A DNA stretch of 64,000 nt from Straminergon stramineum. Its lineage: Eukaryota; Streptophyta; Bryopsida; Hypnales; Calliergonaceae. Under the pieces are notes generated by a model. The model did no database searches. It saw nothing but the letters and a program-made list of their open reading frames with translations, and was not told the origin of the DNA. Below are positions 1 to 12,607 of this stretch, piece after piece (the stretch's first letter is position 1; every line of letters starts with the position of its first letter). The DNA is taken from assembly GCA_963920665.1 (NCBI GenBank), contig OY987270.1, forward strand, positions 18,874,019 to 18,938,018. The letters run 5' to 3'. Made by a program: the position numbers and the translations under genes.

Positions 1-2511
1 TTTCAATGTCAAAGCTGTCAACCAAAAATTAATCCTGTAAATAAATAAATAAATTTTGATTCAATTTTGACTTATGATATGAAAGTTCTGAAGAGTTTTA
101 TTTTGCATGCAATGAAGGCAAAAAAGCAAATGAAATCAGTTATTGTACACAGTTTTTTAAATAATAACAATGACATGGAATACATGTTCCTTACTTCAAC
201 ATTCTCTCCATTGGGATGGACAAAAAACTCCATACTCTTGTCAAAATTATTAGCAATTTTGTTTTTTTCTTTCATCAAGTACTTCCTTCTACTACATCGA
301 CTTCATCAATTTCTTAAAGATGAATATGAATGTTTTATATTTAAATATTTTTCATTTATAATCAACCCATTTTGAAACACATTGGCTAAATTACCCAAGT
401 TATAGGACATACATGTTTTTCCCTTAAAATGTTGAAAGTTGAAACGACCTGGAGGAAAGGCTTCCAAAACTTGTTTTTTGAGGTTTATGCACATTGATCT
501 TGCAATTGATAGGGATTTTCACTCTAAAATTTTGAGAGGATGTATTTGAATAATTTCATTAAAAGATCCTACAATTGGATATGTGAGAAAATAAATATTG
601 ATGAATATCATAGCTTTGCTTTGGGTATGAGTTAATTGAAACAATTTGGGGTCTCACCACCGAAATTTAGGGGTTAATGGTTCATTTGCACTAGACATTA
701 AGAGTAGCAATAGTGAAGATCATTGGGAATACATTTTAGGACACCATTGGACTAGATTCATTATGCTAGAACGAGTTTGCCAGTGAACAATAAATAGTGT
801 CAACACTAAAGTAAGATAAAGATAATATGCATCAACAATGGTGGGTGTAGATCAATTTCGATAGAAACAAGTGTGTGTATGTATATATATATATACTTGC
901 AAGGAGAGGCTCTAATCCTATTGCAAAGTTTTCATCCTCCCTTCATTCCAAAGCCAATACAAGAACATCTAGACATATTTATGCCTTGCTTACAGGAAAA
1001 TCATCCTTGTTTTGCTATACTAATAGGCATGTGAGTTTCTATGATGACATGCATTTAAGTTTTGCACTAGGAATACATGGATCAAGTAAAGCAACAAACA
1101 AAATATCAACAACACAAATTTTTGAGTTGGCATCAATGTGAATTAGGAAATGGAAATAGGAGAATCTGTGATAATCTCCTTATGAGTGCATAGTGACAAT
1201 TTGAAGCACTTGCTTGGTTTGCTTGTTCATAAGTTATTTCTTCTTGGTGGCTTATGTCACAAACTTGCACGTATTTGTTGAGTGCCATCCTCAATTGATA
1301 TTTAGAATTGTAACAAAGATACTAGAACTCAACTTGGACTACATGATGGAAAAGGTAGACGATTATTGCCCTTTTGAGCTCATAATTGTCCCCTGTCTTT
1401 TGAGTGGATAGTCACTCACAAGGGACAATTCAATTAGTGAATTGTTTATTTGTATTACACCCCACCTCTAGAGGTGATTTATTTATTCATATTACTTGTT
1501 AAGAGCTAACCCCTCCCACACAAATACATATAATTTTCAGAAGTAGTATGGCCACCCATCAACATGGGATATTGTAGCATATTTTGTATTTGTATTATGT
1601 ATGTATACAAATGTATTCCGTCTGTATATTTGTATCTCATATCTCACTTTGTATTTTGTATTCGTATCCATATTCTATATCCATATATATACCCTTAGGG
1701 TATCCATATTCCATAAAATCCATATCCATATTATACTATTTTTCAAGATCAACGGTGTTGGACGGGGAGGGGAATTCTTGTTTACAAGATCAACGGCTCT
1801 TGATTTTTAGAAAGAGATGGGGGTGCATTAATTGTAACCACGAGGGCGGATGCATCGTCTCAGGAGATAGTCATTGTGAGAAATTGTGGCCTTTTTAGAA
1901 AACCATGCATGAAAATTTTGATGGGGTACACATGCCATTCAACCATTGGTAGTTAAATGTTACCAAAACATTGAGAGGAATACACATGTCACTTTGCCAT
2001 CGGTTGAGAAAATGAGGTGTGTGGTTGTGACATACAAACACCACACCACATTTGTATTTCTCTTAACATCAATATGACCTACAAATGATATGCATTAGGG
2101 AGATTTGAGGGCATTAAGAGACTATTTGAGGCCCATTCCCTATGTCTTGAACTAACCACTATTGTCTAAAATAAAAATAATATTTAAAATATTAAATTTA
2201 TTAAATTTATTTAAAATAATTAAAATATTATTATCTTGCATGTCTCGACCATGTTTGACTGCTTATGTGGCAAAGTTCCCACAGTTTGAAAACTCATGGT
2301 CTTCCGAAGACCCCAAAAATCCTCTAATGGGATATCGAAAATTTGTTTGATGTACACATATTTATATAATTTGCATGTATCTATATATATCCCAGAGGTA
2401 TCCCATATGCATTCCACATACCATCCATATTCCATATTGTATTTTGTATCCTAAAGCACCAATGGGCAAGATTGTTTCTCATGATGGCGATCAATGGCGA
2501 TGGTTTACTTT
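1..2511. other. Non-coding AT-rich DNA with degenerate CCATATTC repeats
   Basis: No credible gene is visible. Short open frames here are poorly conserved against block B (37,973-40,480) and have no recognisable domains. Two patches (about 1,590-1,735 and 2,355-2,450) are built of degenerate CCATATTC/TATCCATA words, giving simple-sequence character; both recur in block B. At about 1,745-1,795 block A has an extra copy of an AAGATCAACGG-flanked segment that is single in block B. A small palindrome (1,384-1,430) pairs AATTGTCCC with GGGACAATT. Confidence 0.6.
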
Positions 2512-2515
2512 TTAA

Positions 2516-3286
2516 CCCCTAAAGGACCATTTGTCCCTTAGGGGGACAACATGAATTTTAGGCAGGTATTTACGGTCTCAATTTTTGTTATGATTTTTGA
2601 AACTTTTTTTGAAGATAGAGAAACTAATTATCTTTGTGGAAATATAAATTTATTTTCGATAGATGCTTGGTAACAAAAGTTATGCTCAAAATTGGGGAGA
2701 CTCGGCAACAAAAAAAAATTTGAAAAATTTGAAGTTTTTTCAAAAAATAATTTTTTCTTGTAGATTATACTTTTTGCATAGAAAGCTTTATCAGGAAATC
2801 TAAGCATCTTCTTGAAAAAATAACTATTAGGATTTATTTCTAAATGCAATTTTTAGAATTTAAAAAAAAAGGGTCACATGGTTTAGTTTGTTTGATAAAA
2901 CAATCTCACTACTGGGATTAGTGCATTTTAATTCCATCTTAGAGACATTAATAATTTAGGTTTCCCTTCTATCTCGTACCTACTTCTACGTAACATTTTT
3001 TTAAAGAATGGATATTAATTTTTTTGTTCTTAGATTTTTTTCCTAGACTCTCAACCCAATTCCCCACTATAAAGATTTAAACCTCAAAACTTTGTGCTGC
3101 CAAAAATTTCAATTAAGAAGGTTCAAAGTCAAATAATCTAATTCCACACATTCTCATACTAGTTAGGTGTAAGATCCTATGATAAGATGTGCAAGGAAAT
3201 ACAATTTTCAATTTTTTTACTCATAGCAATATAAATGGTAGATTTGAGTGTTCTTTTGGCTAAAAAAGGCCTTGGTCCTTGAGGGG
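2516..3286. mobile_element. TTAA-flanked inverted-repeat element, family 1
   Basis: A 771-bp non-coding element. The left end reads TTAA then CCCCTAAAGGACCA; the right end is GGTCCTTGAGGGG then TTAA. The TTAA copies are at 2,512-2,515 and 3,287-3,290. No transposase frame is present, so this would be a non-autonomous (MITE-like) element. The block B partner is 40,487-41,257. Relatives of matching net length or internal sequence are 26,609-28,356 (split by a nested element) and 61,110-62,310. The TTAA/CCCY end signature is piggyBac-like; that family assignment is inference. Confidence 0.8.
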
Positions 3287-3525
3287 TTAAAAACAAGTAA
3301 ATTGACAACTTTGGATTATTCCAAAGAAGGGGAGTGGAGAGAAATTGAAACATGAACACATATTTTCCACTTTTGACCTCATTGTCATTGTCATTGTGGC
3401 TTGAAGAATGGGAGGCTTAAGAGCAAAATTTATCAAAAACATCAATTTCCATTAAATTGGTTGTATTCTATGTGTCATTTTCACATCTTACATCAACTTG
3501 TTATGTTGATAGATGTGCAAATTAA

Positions 3526-4085
3526 CCCCTAAAGGACAATTGTCCATTGAACGGACAATCGCAATCCGGGTAGGTTCCTATGAAGTCAATTTTGGTTGGA
3601 TGTTCACGAATTTTTCATACAAGGTGTAAACATGTACCCTCTAAGTGGGTATACAATTTTTTTTTTATTAGATGCCTGGATTGAAAGTTATGCTGCCCCG
3701 AACTTTTTTTTTATTGGGCAACTTTTTCAAAACTCCTCCTTTACTTTTGAGATTTTACAAGTATGTAATTTACATGATTTTAGATACAAATGTAAAAAAA
3801 ATAACCACGTATAGTATAAAGATCTCATTTTCACAAGAGTGAAAGTCTGCTAGCCATGTCGGGCAGGGTCAAAAAAAAATTTCTTCTAACTTCGAACATT
3901 ATAATCTTTCAATCCATGCAGTCAAAGTTTCTGAAAAAATTTCCACATATTCCCATAGTAGTCTAGTACAAATTTGTACAGTTGAATTTTGAAAAAATAC
4001 TTTTTTTTTTCACTTGTTTCTCATTGCTCTAAGAAGTGGCAGTTTTTCACAATTTGTGCCCAAAATGTGCCTTGTCCTTTAGGGG
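3526..4085. mobile_element. TTAA-flanked inverted-repeat element, family 2
   Basis: A 560-bp element bounded by TTAA at 3,522-3,525 and 4,086-4,089. Ends are CCCCTAAAGGACAATTG on the left and the inverse of CCCCTAAAGGACAAGGC on the right. It contains the internal motif ATTATAATCTTTCAATCC (about 3,898-3,915), which recurs in other families. There is no open frame of substance. The block B copy is 41,497-42,056, and an opposite-orientation relative is at 36,804-37,378. Confidence 0.8.
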
Positions 4086-4224
4086 TTAATATACAAATAA
4101 CATTTCATCCACAACATTGCGCACAACTTATTCTAACCCTATCCTCTCCCAACTCTCTAAATTATTCAATTCCTTCCTTTCTTGAAGATTTAGTGTGCCA
4201 TTTTAATGGAATTGCATTAATTAA

Positions 4225-4822
4225 ACCCCTACATGTCCAAAGTCTTCTCCAAAATTGATGATTTGAAATCCCCCATTATAAAGTGCTATTTGGAAGAATA
4301 TTTTGGAATTGGTAAACAAATAAAAGTTGTAGATTTTAAGTTGTAAGTTACATTCCATCCACATAGTTAGATTCACTAGTGCTATAACCAACATTCATTT
4401 ATAAATTTTGAAAGGGAAATTTCAAAATTCCTTCAAAATCAAATTTCAAGCAAAATATTACTTAGTATCATTTTTCTAGTAAAATTTGTTGGAATGGATA
4501 AGAAATGAGGTTCTCTTGAGATGGTGATTTTTTGAAATTTTTGTGTTCTTCAAATATATAACCGCATTTTTGCAAATCCAATTTTGAACTAAGCTTAGAG
4601 TCAATGCAATTTTGTCTTGGTCAATCACTTGACATACTTCTACATTTGCAACTTTAGAAAAATATGTATTCTAAAAACATCAAATCCAACCATTAGATTG
4701 GGCAACAACTTGATAAAGTCTCTCCACAAATTAGGATAACTTTCATCCAAGCAATGTCAAGGATAAAACTTGACTTTCAATTTGTTCATCGTCTAAAAAG
4801 TGGATGTTGGAGCACTTAACGG
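4225..4822. mobile_element. TTAA-flanked inverted-repeat element, family 3 (short form)
   Basis: About 598 bp between TTAA at 4,221-4,224 and TTAA at 4,823-4,826. The left end resembles CCCCTACATGTCC. The right end, read inward on the other strand, is CCGTTAAGTGCTCC, a degenerate version. Internally it matches, in reverse complement, the right half of the longer element at 54,186-55,498, so it looks like a deletion derivative. Non-coding. The block B partner is 42,202-42,792. Confidence 0.65.
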
Positions 4823-5138
4823 TTAACATCATTGATGTTCAAACGTTCAATTCCAATTTAGTTAATCACGAAAGCTGACAATTTAAGTTCAGAATGAGGA
4901 GAAAATTTATGAATTACATAAACTGGGAACTGGGAGGCTCCACACAATGCACAATGCACTAGGCTATGCAAACTAGCAATCTTGATCTGTTTCCTAATGA
5001 CTTTCTTTCTACTTTGTGAAGATCATTAGTTGTAAGACCCCCATCATGTAATATACCCACTGCAAACATTTTTCACACCAGATGACTATGAAAGTGCTCA
5101 AGTACAATTGAAAAGTCTAAATCAAACTGATGAAATGA

Positions 5139-5328
5139 TCTTTGGCTCCAGACATGGCAAAGCCATGACCTGGAACCTGAAGAAACCTACATGTGGTTTC
5201 TTTGTGTAAGTTTAGCTTCTATTTTTTTGAGGTGTTGTTCTTGTTGTCTCCTCCAGGGTTTCTGCCCTTGGCTTTCCACCGTTTGTTCTTGGATCACTCT
5301 TGGAATAAACTCCGGGTTTCAAAAAAAA
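5139..5328 (+). mobile_element. 5'-truncated retroposon (LINE/SINE-like) with poly-A
   Basis: A 190-bp insertion ending in GGGTTTCAAAAAAAA and flanked by a perfect 10-bp duplication TGATGAAATG (5,129-5,138 and 5,329-5,338). The A-tail plus a variable-length duplication is the signature of target-primed reverse transcription. No tRNA-type A/B box pair is evident, so a truncated LINE 3' end is preferred over a SINE. The tail phrase AATAAACTCCGGGTTTCA recurs inverted at about 50,810. The block B copy with the same duplication is 43,135-43,325, so insertion predates the segmental duplication. Confidence 0.75.
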
Positions 5329-5472
5329 TGATGAAATGCTTTCTCTTGAAATGGCAAAAATTGTATTTATTTCTTGAGCAAAAAGAAAATGCACCAAGGC
5401 TCTAAGGTAATCAAATTGTTGACCTTGATACCTTATATGATTGTGGTTTGTACACTATATTCATTTATCATT

Positions 5473-5643
5473 TTAGTGTGTGCTACGAAATGAACTCATT
5501 TATGGTTATAACTTTTTACCAAAAAAAATGAGTATTTTATTTGTGTTGAACAATCATGTGCTATTCATGGTGAAGAATCATCACAAATATTCTTGTTAAA
5601 AAATTATAACCATATATAAATTCATTTCATAGCATGCACTAAT
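5473..5643. mobile_element. Small inverted-repeat element (MITE), about 170 bp
   Basis: The two ends form a long imperfect inverted repeat of roughly 50 bp per arm: the left begins TTAGTGTGTGCTACGAAATG and the right ends with the inverse of TTAGTGCATGCTATGAAATG. The centre is AT-rich and non-coding. It is present at the same place in block B (about 43,469-43,640). A target duplication is not obvious, so the superfamily is unassigned. Confidence 0.7.
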
Positions 5644-6005
5644 ATAGGACAAATGAATTTGGCCAAGGAATCAAAGGAGGTATTGTCTTACAACTAAATT
5701 TCAAAATATATTTTGCGAAAACGGGTGTTTTTGACTACAAAATATAACTGAGGATGATTGGTGACTACTCGCAGTCATATTTTTGGAGGCCAATTCTTGA
5801 AAAAAAGTATGACTACAAATATGAGTGCTAGTCATGTTTTGGCCTTGTACGTTGTGGGTGTATTGTATACATTCGTTGGGAATGCCAAAATACTTCATAG
5901 AGCTTCATAGGGAACATGTTTGGAGAATGCCCAATCATATTTATTAGTCATATTTTTGCATTAGTCATATTTTGAAGTCATATTTTTTGAGTCACATTTT
6001 TTTTC

Positions 6006-6310
6006 TTTTGGGCAGCTTGAAGAAAATTTGGGCGGGAAATATATTTGGAGAGTGCTAAATCATATTTGCCAATCATAATTTCACTTTAGTCATATTTTTG
6101 AGTCAATCATATTTATTAGTCATATTTTTACATCAATCATATTTATTAGTCATATTTTTACATTAATCATATTTATTAGTCTTATTTTTACATCAATCAT
6201 ATTTATTAGTCATATTTTTTTTGTTTTGGGCAGCTTAAAGAAAATTTAGGCGGGAAATATATTTGGAGAGTACTAAATCATATTTGTCAATCATAATTTC
6301 ACTTTAGTCA
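6006..6310. repeat. Direct repeat plus 30-bp tandem array in the left CACTA subterminal zone
   Basis: A segment beginning TTTTGGGCAGCTT (about 6,006-6,092) is repeated at about 6,224-6,310, 218 bp further on, with few changes. Between them lie nearly four copies of a 30-bp unit (6,104-6,220) that contains CAATCATATTTATTAGTCAT. The array multiplies the AGTCAT word characteristic of this element's subterminal regions. Confidence 0.85.
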
Positions 6311-6319
6311 TATTTTGCA

Positions 6320-8800
6320 GCCATATTTTTGAGTCAATTATATTTTGTAAACACATTTCTTTGGTAGTTATTTTTTTTCTTTGGTGGAAAATATTGGCAA
6401 TCTAAAATAGGTCTTTTATATTTTGCCCCTAGAGGCCATTCCTTGGGATGAAAGCATGACTTTGTTTAATACCTATTAAAAAAAATTCTTTTCTTTTGTA
6501 TGATGTGTCTATTACAAAATTAATGTCCAAATAATTTGGAATGGCACATGTTTATATTTAAAATTAATATATTTAAAATTTTCATAGGAATTAGAGAAGG
6601 AGTAGAGAGGAATAAAACAATTAATAATAGGAGATAATTAATTTTTATTTGAGTATTTAAGGAAAAATTAGAGAGGAATAAAAGCCTATGGACAAACCAA
6701 AGCACTAAGGCGGGACTAAGCTTGAGAATCCAAGATAGAAATCAGGCTTGTCTTGACTCACTACTGGAACTTGCTGTGGAATTGTCTAATTATGTTAATT
6801 GATTGTGATGGCTAATGCAAAGCCAAATCTAATGCATTTAAACTAGTGATGTAGATTGAAGGCTGTAGAGTTTAGAAAAATTACTTGAAGATTGGGAAAA
6901 ATCTAATCCAAAGAGAAGAAAGAAGAATGTAAGAAAAATTCATGCCCAAGTGGCCATGGAGCAAGAGTAAGTGAGGTCATGAGGAGTGTGATTTGTGATG
7001 AGAGTCTCTAAGTGTCTGAAGAAGAAGTATAGGTTCCAAGTTGCTACTCCAAGCTTTGGACATAGTTAGGAGACTAATATGACCTTCTTATAGGGATTTG
7101 ACTATGTATTAAACAAAGATTGTTGATTATAATACACATAGTTAATCAAATGAAGTTTTCAAGTCTTAAGTAGATATTTAGTTAGTACTTACAAGGTTGA
7201 TGTCATTACAATTGCTTGATTCCTAGAATAATTAGAAATCAATTAGTAGTAATAGAAGTCAAAGATTGCAATTCTAAACTATTTCAAAAAATGAAGGAAA
7301 AAAACAAAAAATGTTGAAAATAATTTGGAGAAAGTCAAGAGGGGGAAGTAGAAAGAAATAGGTTTAAAAAAAAATGAGATCATATATCTAATTTATACCC
7401 CTTGTTGTAAAAGTTGTTATTTAAATTGTATCCAAAAACACAAAAAATGCAACAAAAATGGATTAAAGCAGACTTCATGATACAATTACAATATACATGT
7501 TGGAGAATGGGGATGTTGTGGAAACAAATTCCAAGGCATGTCCTTAAATTTGGCACTTAGTTTATTTTCTTCTTATAGAAACTATAGTTGCGCTAGAAAT
7601 TAGAGGTTTAAATCAAACTTCTAAGAATTTATTAAATCCAATTTTGAATTTTAGATCACTTAGTTAATTTATAGAGGATTCTAATAACATACCACACTTT
7701 AAGAAATAGAGAAAAATTATGGAAGATAGAGTACGATAATATTGGATAATCTATGGCATTAGTTTTGGATAAAAAATACCAAAGTTCATCCAATTCAAGT
7801 AAAAAAGGAAACTTGAAATTTAGTGACATTTAGAATCCAATTTTAAAAATATGAATGAATTTAGAATTATAGGCTAAGAGAAAATATTGGATGAAATCTT
7901 GAAGGATAAATTAGAAACAAACCTTCATCCATCTATATTTTTTTGCTAAAAATATTTCATTATAAATATCTTTATGATTTAAAAATAGGCTTGTAACATT
8001 TTGCAACTTAAACTAACAAATTTTTAAATTTCTCAACTAGGATTTGGAAGTTTAGAGTTTTGACTTTGATTGGCCAAAACCATCTAAAACCTTTAACTTT
8101 TATAGTTTGAGTGTGTTTTAGTTTAAATGTGAACCACTTACAATTTATCATTAAAAAAAATTGTTCATTGCTTAGAATGTCCATTGAACAATATTTAAAT
8201 ATCCAAGTTAGGATTCAAAGCCCAACAATAAAAAATATCTTTGTGTTTGTTTTATCTCAAAGATATGGATAAAACACTCACATATATTATGTATTGAAGT
8301 TTGTCTCTTTTTTAGAAAGGTTTTCTACAATGTCATATAAGTCGTATTTATAAAGGATCTCTATAGGGATGTTTTGAAGTTACAGAATCATTCATATGAA
8401 AATTGAGGCTCACTGTGATATACATAGTTGAATTGCAAATAAAAGATGGTTATTTGAATGTTCTTACAAGAATATAGATTATAAAAACATAATCCTTTTT
8501 TCAAATTCAAAGATGTTTTTCAATAGTGTCTTTATCAAATACTTTTGTTCTTATATATTTAATGCATGGATGTACATACTTTGATTGATGCATGACATTT
8601 GCTTAGTTGTATTTTTTTTGCATAACTATAGGTGCTTAAGGCCTTGTAACTTCCCTTTAGACATTTTATAGAGTTATATTGCAATATACATCCACTTCGT
8701 AGCAAATTTTATTGTTAAAATAGCTCAGTTGCTTAGTATAGTCATATTTATTGACTCGCATGATTATGTCAAGTCACATGACTAGAGCAAGTCATATACA
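6320..8800. other. CACTA-type element interior, no gene recognised
   Basis: AT-rich interior of the CACTA-type element. I see no transposase, no long open frame and no clear domain. Short minus-strand frames around 6,520-6,705 look incidental. Confidence 0.5.
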
Positions 8801-8804
8801 TAAC

Positions 8805-9950
8805 TAGGATTTTAAAACCCTAGCCGCCACTTCTATGTAGCGGCCACTGATTTAGGGTTCTGAAACCCTGAACATCATTTTTTTCTTCTTCTTCGTTTTT
8901 TGTTGCCTTTTACATTTTGCTTCTTGTTGTTTTCTAGATCTTGGTTCTTCTTGCCTCCTAGTCCCTACTTTTTGTTTCTTCTTAGTTTTTGATCTTTGCT
9001 TCTAGTTTCTTCTTGTTAACTTGTAATTCTTGCTTCCTAGTTTTTACTTTTTGTTCCTCTCAAATCTTGATTTTGGTTTGTAGTTTCTTCTTGTTACTTG
9101 TTTCTTCTTGCTTCTTAGACCCTACTTTTTTTGTCTCTTAGTTCTTAATTCTTGTTTGTAGTTTCTACTTCTTACTTCTTGCTTCTTAGTTCTTGATTCT
9201 TGTTTGTAGTTTCTTCTTGTTACATCATAATTTTTGCTTTTTAGCTCCTAGTTTTTTTTATTCTTAGTTCTTGACTCCAGTTGTTTCTTGGTACATCTTA
9301 ATTCTTGTTTCCTAGTTCTTGTCTCTTGTTGCTTCTTAATTCTTACTTTTAATTTCTTCTTGATTCATTTTAACTTGTGTTTCTTTTTTCTTTTTTCTTT
9401 TTCTTGTTATTTATTACATTTTATTGCATCTTAAATTGTGTTTTTTTTATTGTTTTTTGTTGCATCTTACTTCTTTCTTCTTCTTGTTATTTATTGCATC
9501 TTAAGTTGTATCTCTTGTTTTGTTTTGTTGCATCTTAATTCTTACTTCTTCTTGCTTATTATTACCTCTTAACACTTTCCACCTTCTAGTTCTTGTTCTC
9601 TTTATCACTATTGTTGTTCTTTCTTCTTATTTATTTGTGATTTCTAGAGATATAGTGGTTATGAATTTTTCATACTTTAAACTTGTGTTTCATATTTTTT
9701 GTTGCCTTAAATCTTTGAAAGTTGAGCTATATTGTTCATTCACTAAAAATTAATCTCCTTCATTTTATATGTAGGCACTTAAAGTTGGAATGAAGTTATC
9801 GGAGGTTACTTATAACACTAGAGAGACAACTTCTTCACATTTTTGTAATGAATATAGGTTTTAGAACGTATAAAAATATACATTTACAGAGTATTATTGT
9901 AATATGTTTTGTGTTAGTAACTAATAAATGTCATTGAAAAGAGTCACATT
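8805..9950 (+). pseudogene. Possible captured gene-like segment inside the CACTA-type element
   Basis: At 8,812-8,828 the sequence reads AAAACCCTAGCCGCCAC, resembling a telo-box-type plant promoter or 5' UTR. It is followed by a long pyrimidine-rich tract. Near 9,773 a TTATATGTAG acceptor-like site precedes a short non-repetitive stretch, and AATAAA occurs at about 9,923. The order (promoter-like, intron-like, last-exon-like, poly-A signal) could be a captured and decayed host gene fragment. No protein family can be named, and this is a weak inference. Confidence 0.25.
8881..9560. repeat. Imperfect pyrimidine-rich tandem repeat
   Basis: About 680 bp composed almost entirely of variants of TTCTTGCTTCTTAG, TTCTTGATTCTTG and TTTGTAGTTTCTTC. 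The period is irregular (roughly 45-60 bp) and one strand is nearly purine-free. It sits inside the CACTA-type element and has no counterpart elsewhere in the window. It could form triplex-type structures or act as a splice-enhancing tract; that is speculation. Confidence 0.75.
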
Positions 9951-10239
9951 TTTTTCTTGCATTTTCTTCCTTCAATATAACAATTTCTTGTACATCTCAA
10001 AAATCATATGTATTCAGTTTTTATTGGATGGAGTCATTTATTCTACTTCTAAACCATGTTGATGCATGATTGCAACGCCTCAAGTCAATTTAGAATGTAT
10101 GGAATGTGATTGTAGTTTATGATAAAAGCTATTATAAACCTCAAGTCACCCCAGTTACAAATATTACTCGCTTAAGTTATATTTTATAATATATCTTAGC
10201 CAAAATATGACTCGTTGTAGATATATAATGCTCACAATC

Positions 10240-10960
10240 ATGTCAATAATGTGACTCTATACTTTAAAATTATGACTACATTCAATCATAAAATTACAAG
10301 TAATATTCCATGTGAACTATTACATGAGCTAAAATATAACTTACATTAGTCATATTTCACATCAATAAAAAATATGACTCATGAAGGTCATATTCTACAT
10401 CAAGAAAAAATTATGACTTTCTAGAGTCATTTTTACATCAACATGTAGAGCATATGACTTATGAGAGTCATTTTTCATATTGACAAAAAATATGATTCAC
10501 GAGAGTTATTTTTCACATCAACCAAAAATAGGACTTATGAAGGTCATATTCCACATCAACAAAAAAATATAACCCATTAAAGTCATTTTTACATCAACAT
10601 GTAGAGAATATGATTCATGAGAGTCATTTTTCATATCAACCAAAAATATGACTTATAGAAGTCATATTCCATGTCACATTCCAAAAATATGACTACATAG
10701 AGTCATATGCCACATGAACCAAAATATGACTTGACGTAGTCATGTTCCACATCATCCAAAAATATGACTACATGGAGTCATATGCCATGTAGACTTTTTT
10801 ATTTTTTTGACCGGGCAATTCAAAGAAAAGTCAAGACTTCAAGGATAGTCAACATATATGCCACATAGGCAATATATGGCTAAGTATACCCCTAATACAA
10901 ATGACTACAAATATGACTCATGAAAAATTTGACTAGTTGGCAATGACTAGACCCAGTCAT
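10240..10960. repeat. Right subterminal repeat zone of the CACTA-type element
   Basis: Dense array of AAATATGACT, ATGAGAGTCAT and related words, many separated by CACATCAAC-like linkers. These are in inverse orientation to the AGTCATATTT words at the left end. Such subterminal arrays are the known binding region for CACTA transposases. Confidence 0.8.
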
Positions 10961-11054
10961 ATCGCGTGTCATCTACAGTGTTTTCTACCTGAGTCATATT
11001 TTGAGATTTTACAACTCATTGCAGTCATAAAACACTGGTTTTGTTGTAGTGATG

Positions 11055-12607
11055 GGAAGTACATATATTTTCTACCAAAACTTCTCAATTGGTTTTTATT
11101 TTTATTTTGCTTAGTGTGATATTGGATTACTAGCAATAACAATAACGTTTATTCTTCACATGGAAATTGTTACTATATTTAGAAGACTATTTGAAATTCA
11201 CATTTGGAATTCCATTCAATAGAAGAATTCCATCTTGTAGAGAAAACTACAAGATCTATTACACTTCATCACTATTAAGAGCTTAGAAGCTTACAAAAAA
11301 TCACCAAGTATTTCCATTTTGTAGTCTCATTGGGTTTTGAGGGCATTATTTTTGGACATAGTAGAGGATAGCCAATTGTTAGAATCAAACTTCACTAGGA
11401 GTGATGTTCCTAGGATCTCAACAATACCATTCAAAACAACAAGGGTAAACTAGTCGCATTGTTTTGAAAATGAAATTGGCTAGTGGAGGTTTTGGGAAGG
11501 TGGGTCTTGTTTTTAGTAGAAGTGAATTAGATCCAATATTTGTGCAAATGAGATTGGTGGAAAAAGACTCAAGATTATATTGGTGTTTTCATGTCTAACT
11601 ATAGAACCCTAACAATATACATGCATATTTAACATTTTGGGACTTCAACGAACTATCAATGGTGTCTTCCCAATCCAGACTTAACCCCTCACAGTCCAAG
11701 AGGTTTGTGGATAACACAAATTTTTTAGAAATATAAGTTCCATAACTTAATTGAAGTTTGCATCAAACAAAACATTCAGAACTTTTAACTCATGGATTTT
11801 TTTGCACTCCTTAAAATGTAAGGTGGTCCTCTAACAAAAAGCAAGTGTTAAAAGTAGTAATTAGTTGAAATCTTAACCGTTAGTCTAGCTCCATATTTGA
11901 AAAAAGGAGTATCCCTTTGTTTCAAGGTAAAGGAGAGGGTTGTCAAAGACATGGTAAAGAATATTGGGAAGGAGACAATGGTATGCATCAAGATTAGTAA
12001 GAATCCATATCAAAATTTCACAACTATTTATAGAATTCCTTCAACTTAGTTCTGAAGATTTCAATTCAAAATTTCATCAATATGAAACTTCTCCCTTTAG
12101 CCTTTGAATGTTTTAATGATTGGTGAAAATTGAGGATTCAATTGATTTAGGAAATAAGGCATAAACAATAACAATGTGAAAACTAGTACCCTTTCTAAAT
12201 AGTAAGCTTCCCAATACAAAGAAAATACTCAACACTTTGTGCTAATTTTTTTATAGTTCATTCTACCATAGCAACCTTAGTTTTGAATATACAAATTGAA
12301 AGACAATGTAATTGAATTCATATAGGAAAAAATAATTCCAACCAAAAGCATTACTTGAAGTCATGCAACAACCATATAATAGTTGATTGGGCAATTAAAG
12401 GTTGCCTTGGTTGTTTCTAGACAATAACATAATGCTTCACTCACATTCTAAAAAAAAAGAATTGCATTCAATAGTTCACACAAAAGAAGATATATCTAAT
12501 AACACTGGAGTAGAATGCTATGCCAACACACAAATAAATCATTTAAAGGAAAGATGGGTAGGGCACCCTATAAATGAATCTTCCTAAAATCCAATACACT
12601 TGTCAAA
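11055..12607. other. Intergenic DNA with one TTAA-CCCC element end
   Basis: This stretch resumes the block A/block B match after the insertion. At 11,681 it has TTAA followed by CCCCTCACAGTCC, which looks like the left end of a TTAA-type element; no matching right end was found. The same site in block B is about 44,335. Otherwise it is anonymous AT-rich sequence downstream of the minus-strand ankyrin gene. Confidence 0.5.

Larger units (their letters stand above)
5709..11051. mobile_element. Degenerate non-autonomous CACTA-type DNA transposon
   Basis: A 5,343-bp insertion present in block A and cleanly absent from block B. The right end, read inward, is CACTACAACAAAACCAGTG. The left end, TATTTTGCGAAAACGGGTG, aligns base for base in length and looks like a decayed CACTA terminus. 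A 3-bp target duplication ATA (5,706-5,708) / ATG (11,052-11,054) has one mismatch, and block B shows a single ATA at the junction. Both subterminal zones are crowded with ATGACT/AGTCAT words in opposite orientation, typical of CACTA elements where the transposase binds. No transposase frame survives inside. The family is inferred from ends and subterminal structure. Confidence 0.85.

Noticed and set aside
1384..1430. Small palindrome AATTGTCCC...GGGACAATT as a terminator or TTAA-element relic
   Set aside because: Too short, with no TTAA flanks and no partner end.
6104..6220. 30-bp repeats as a CRISPR-like array
   Set aside because: The units are directly adjacent with no spacers and lie within a CACTA subterminal zone of a plant genome.
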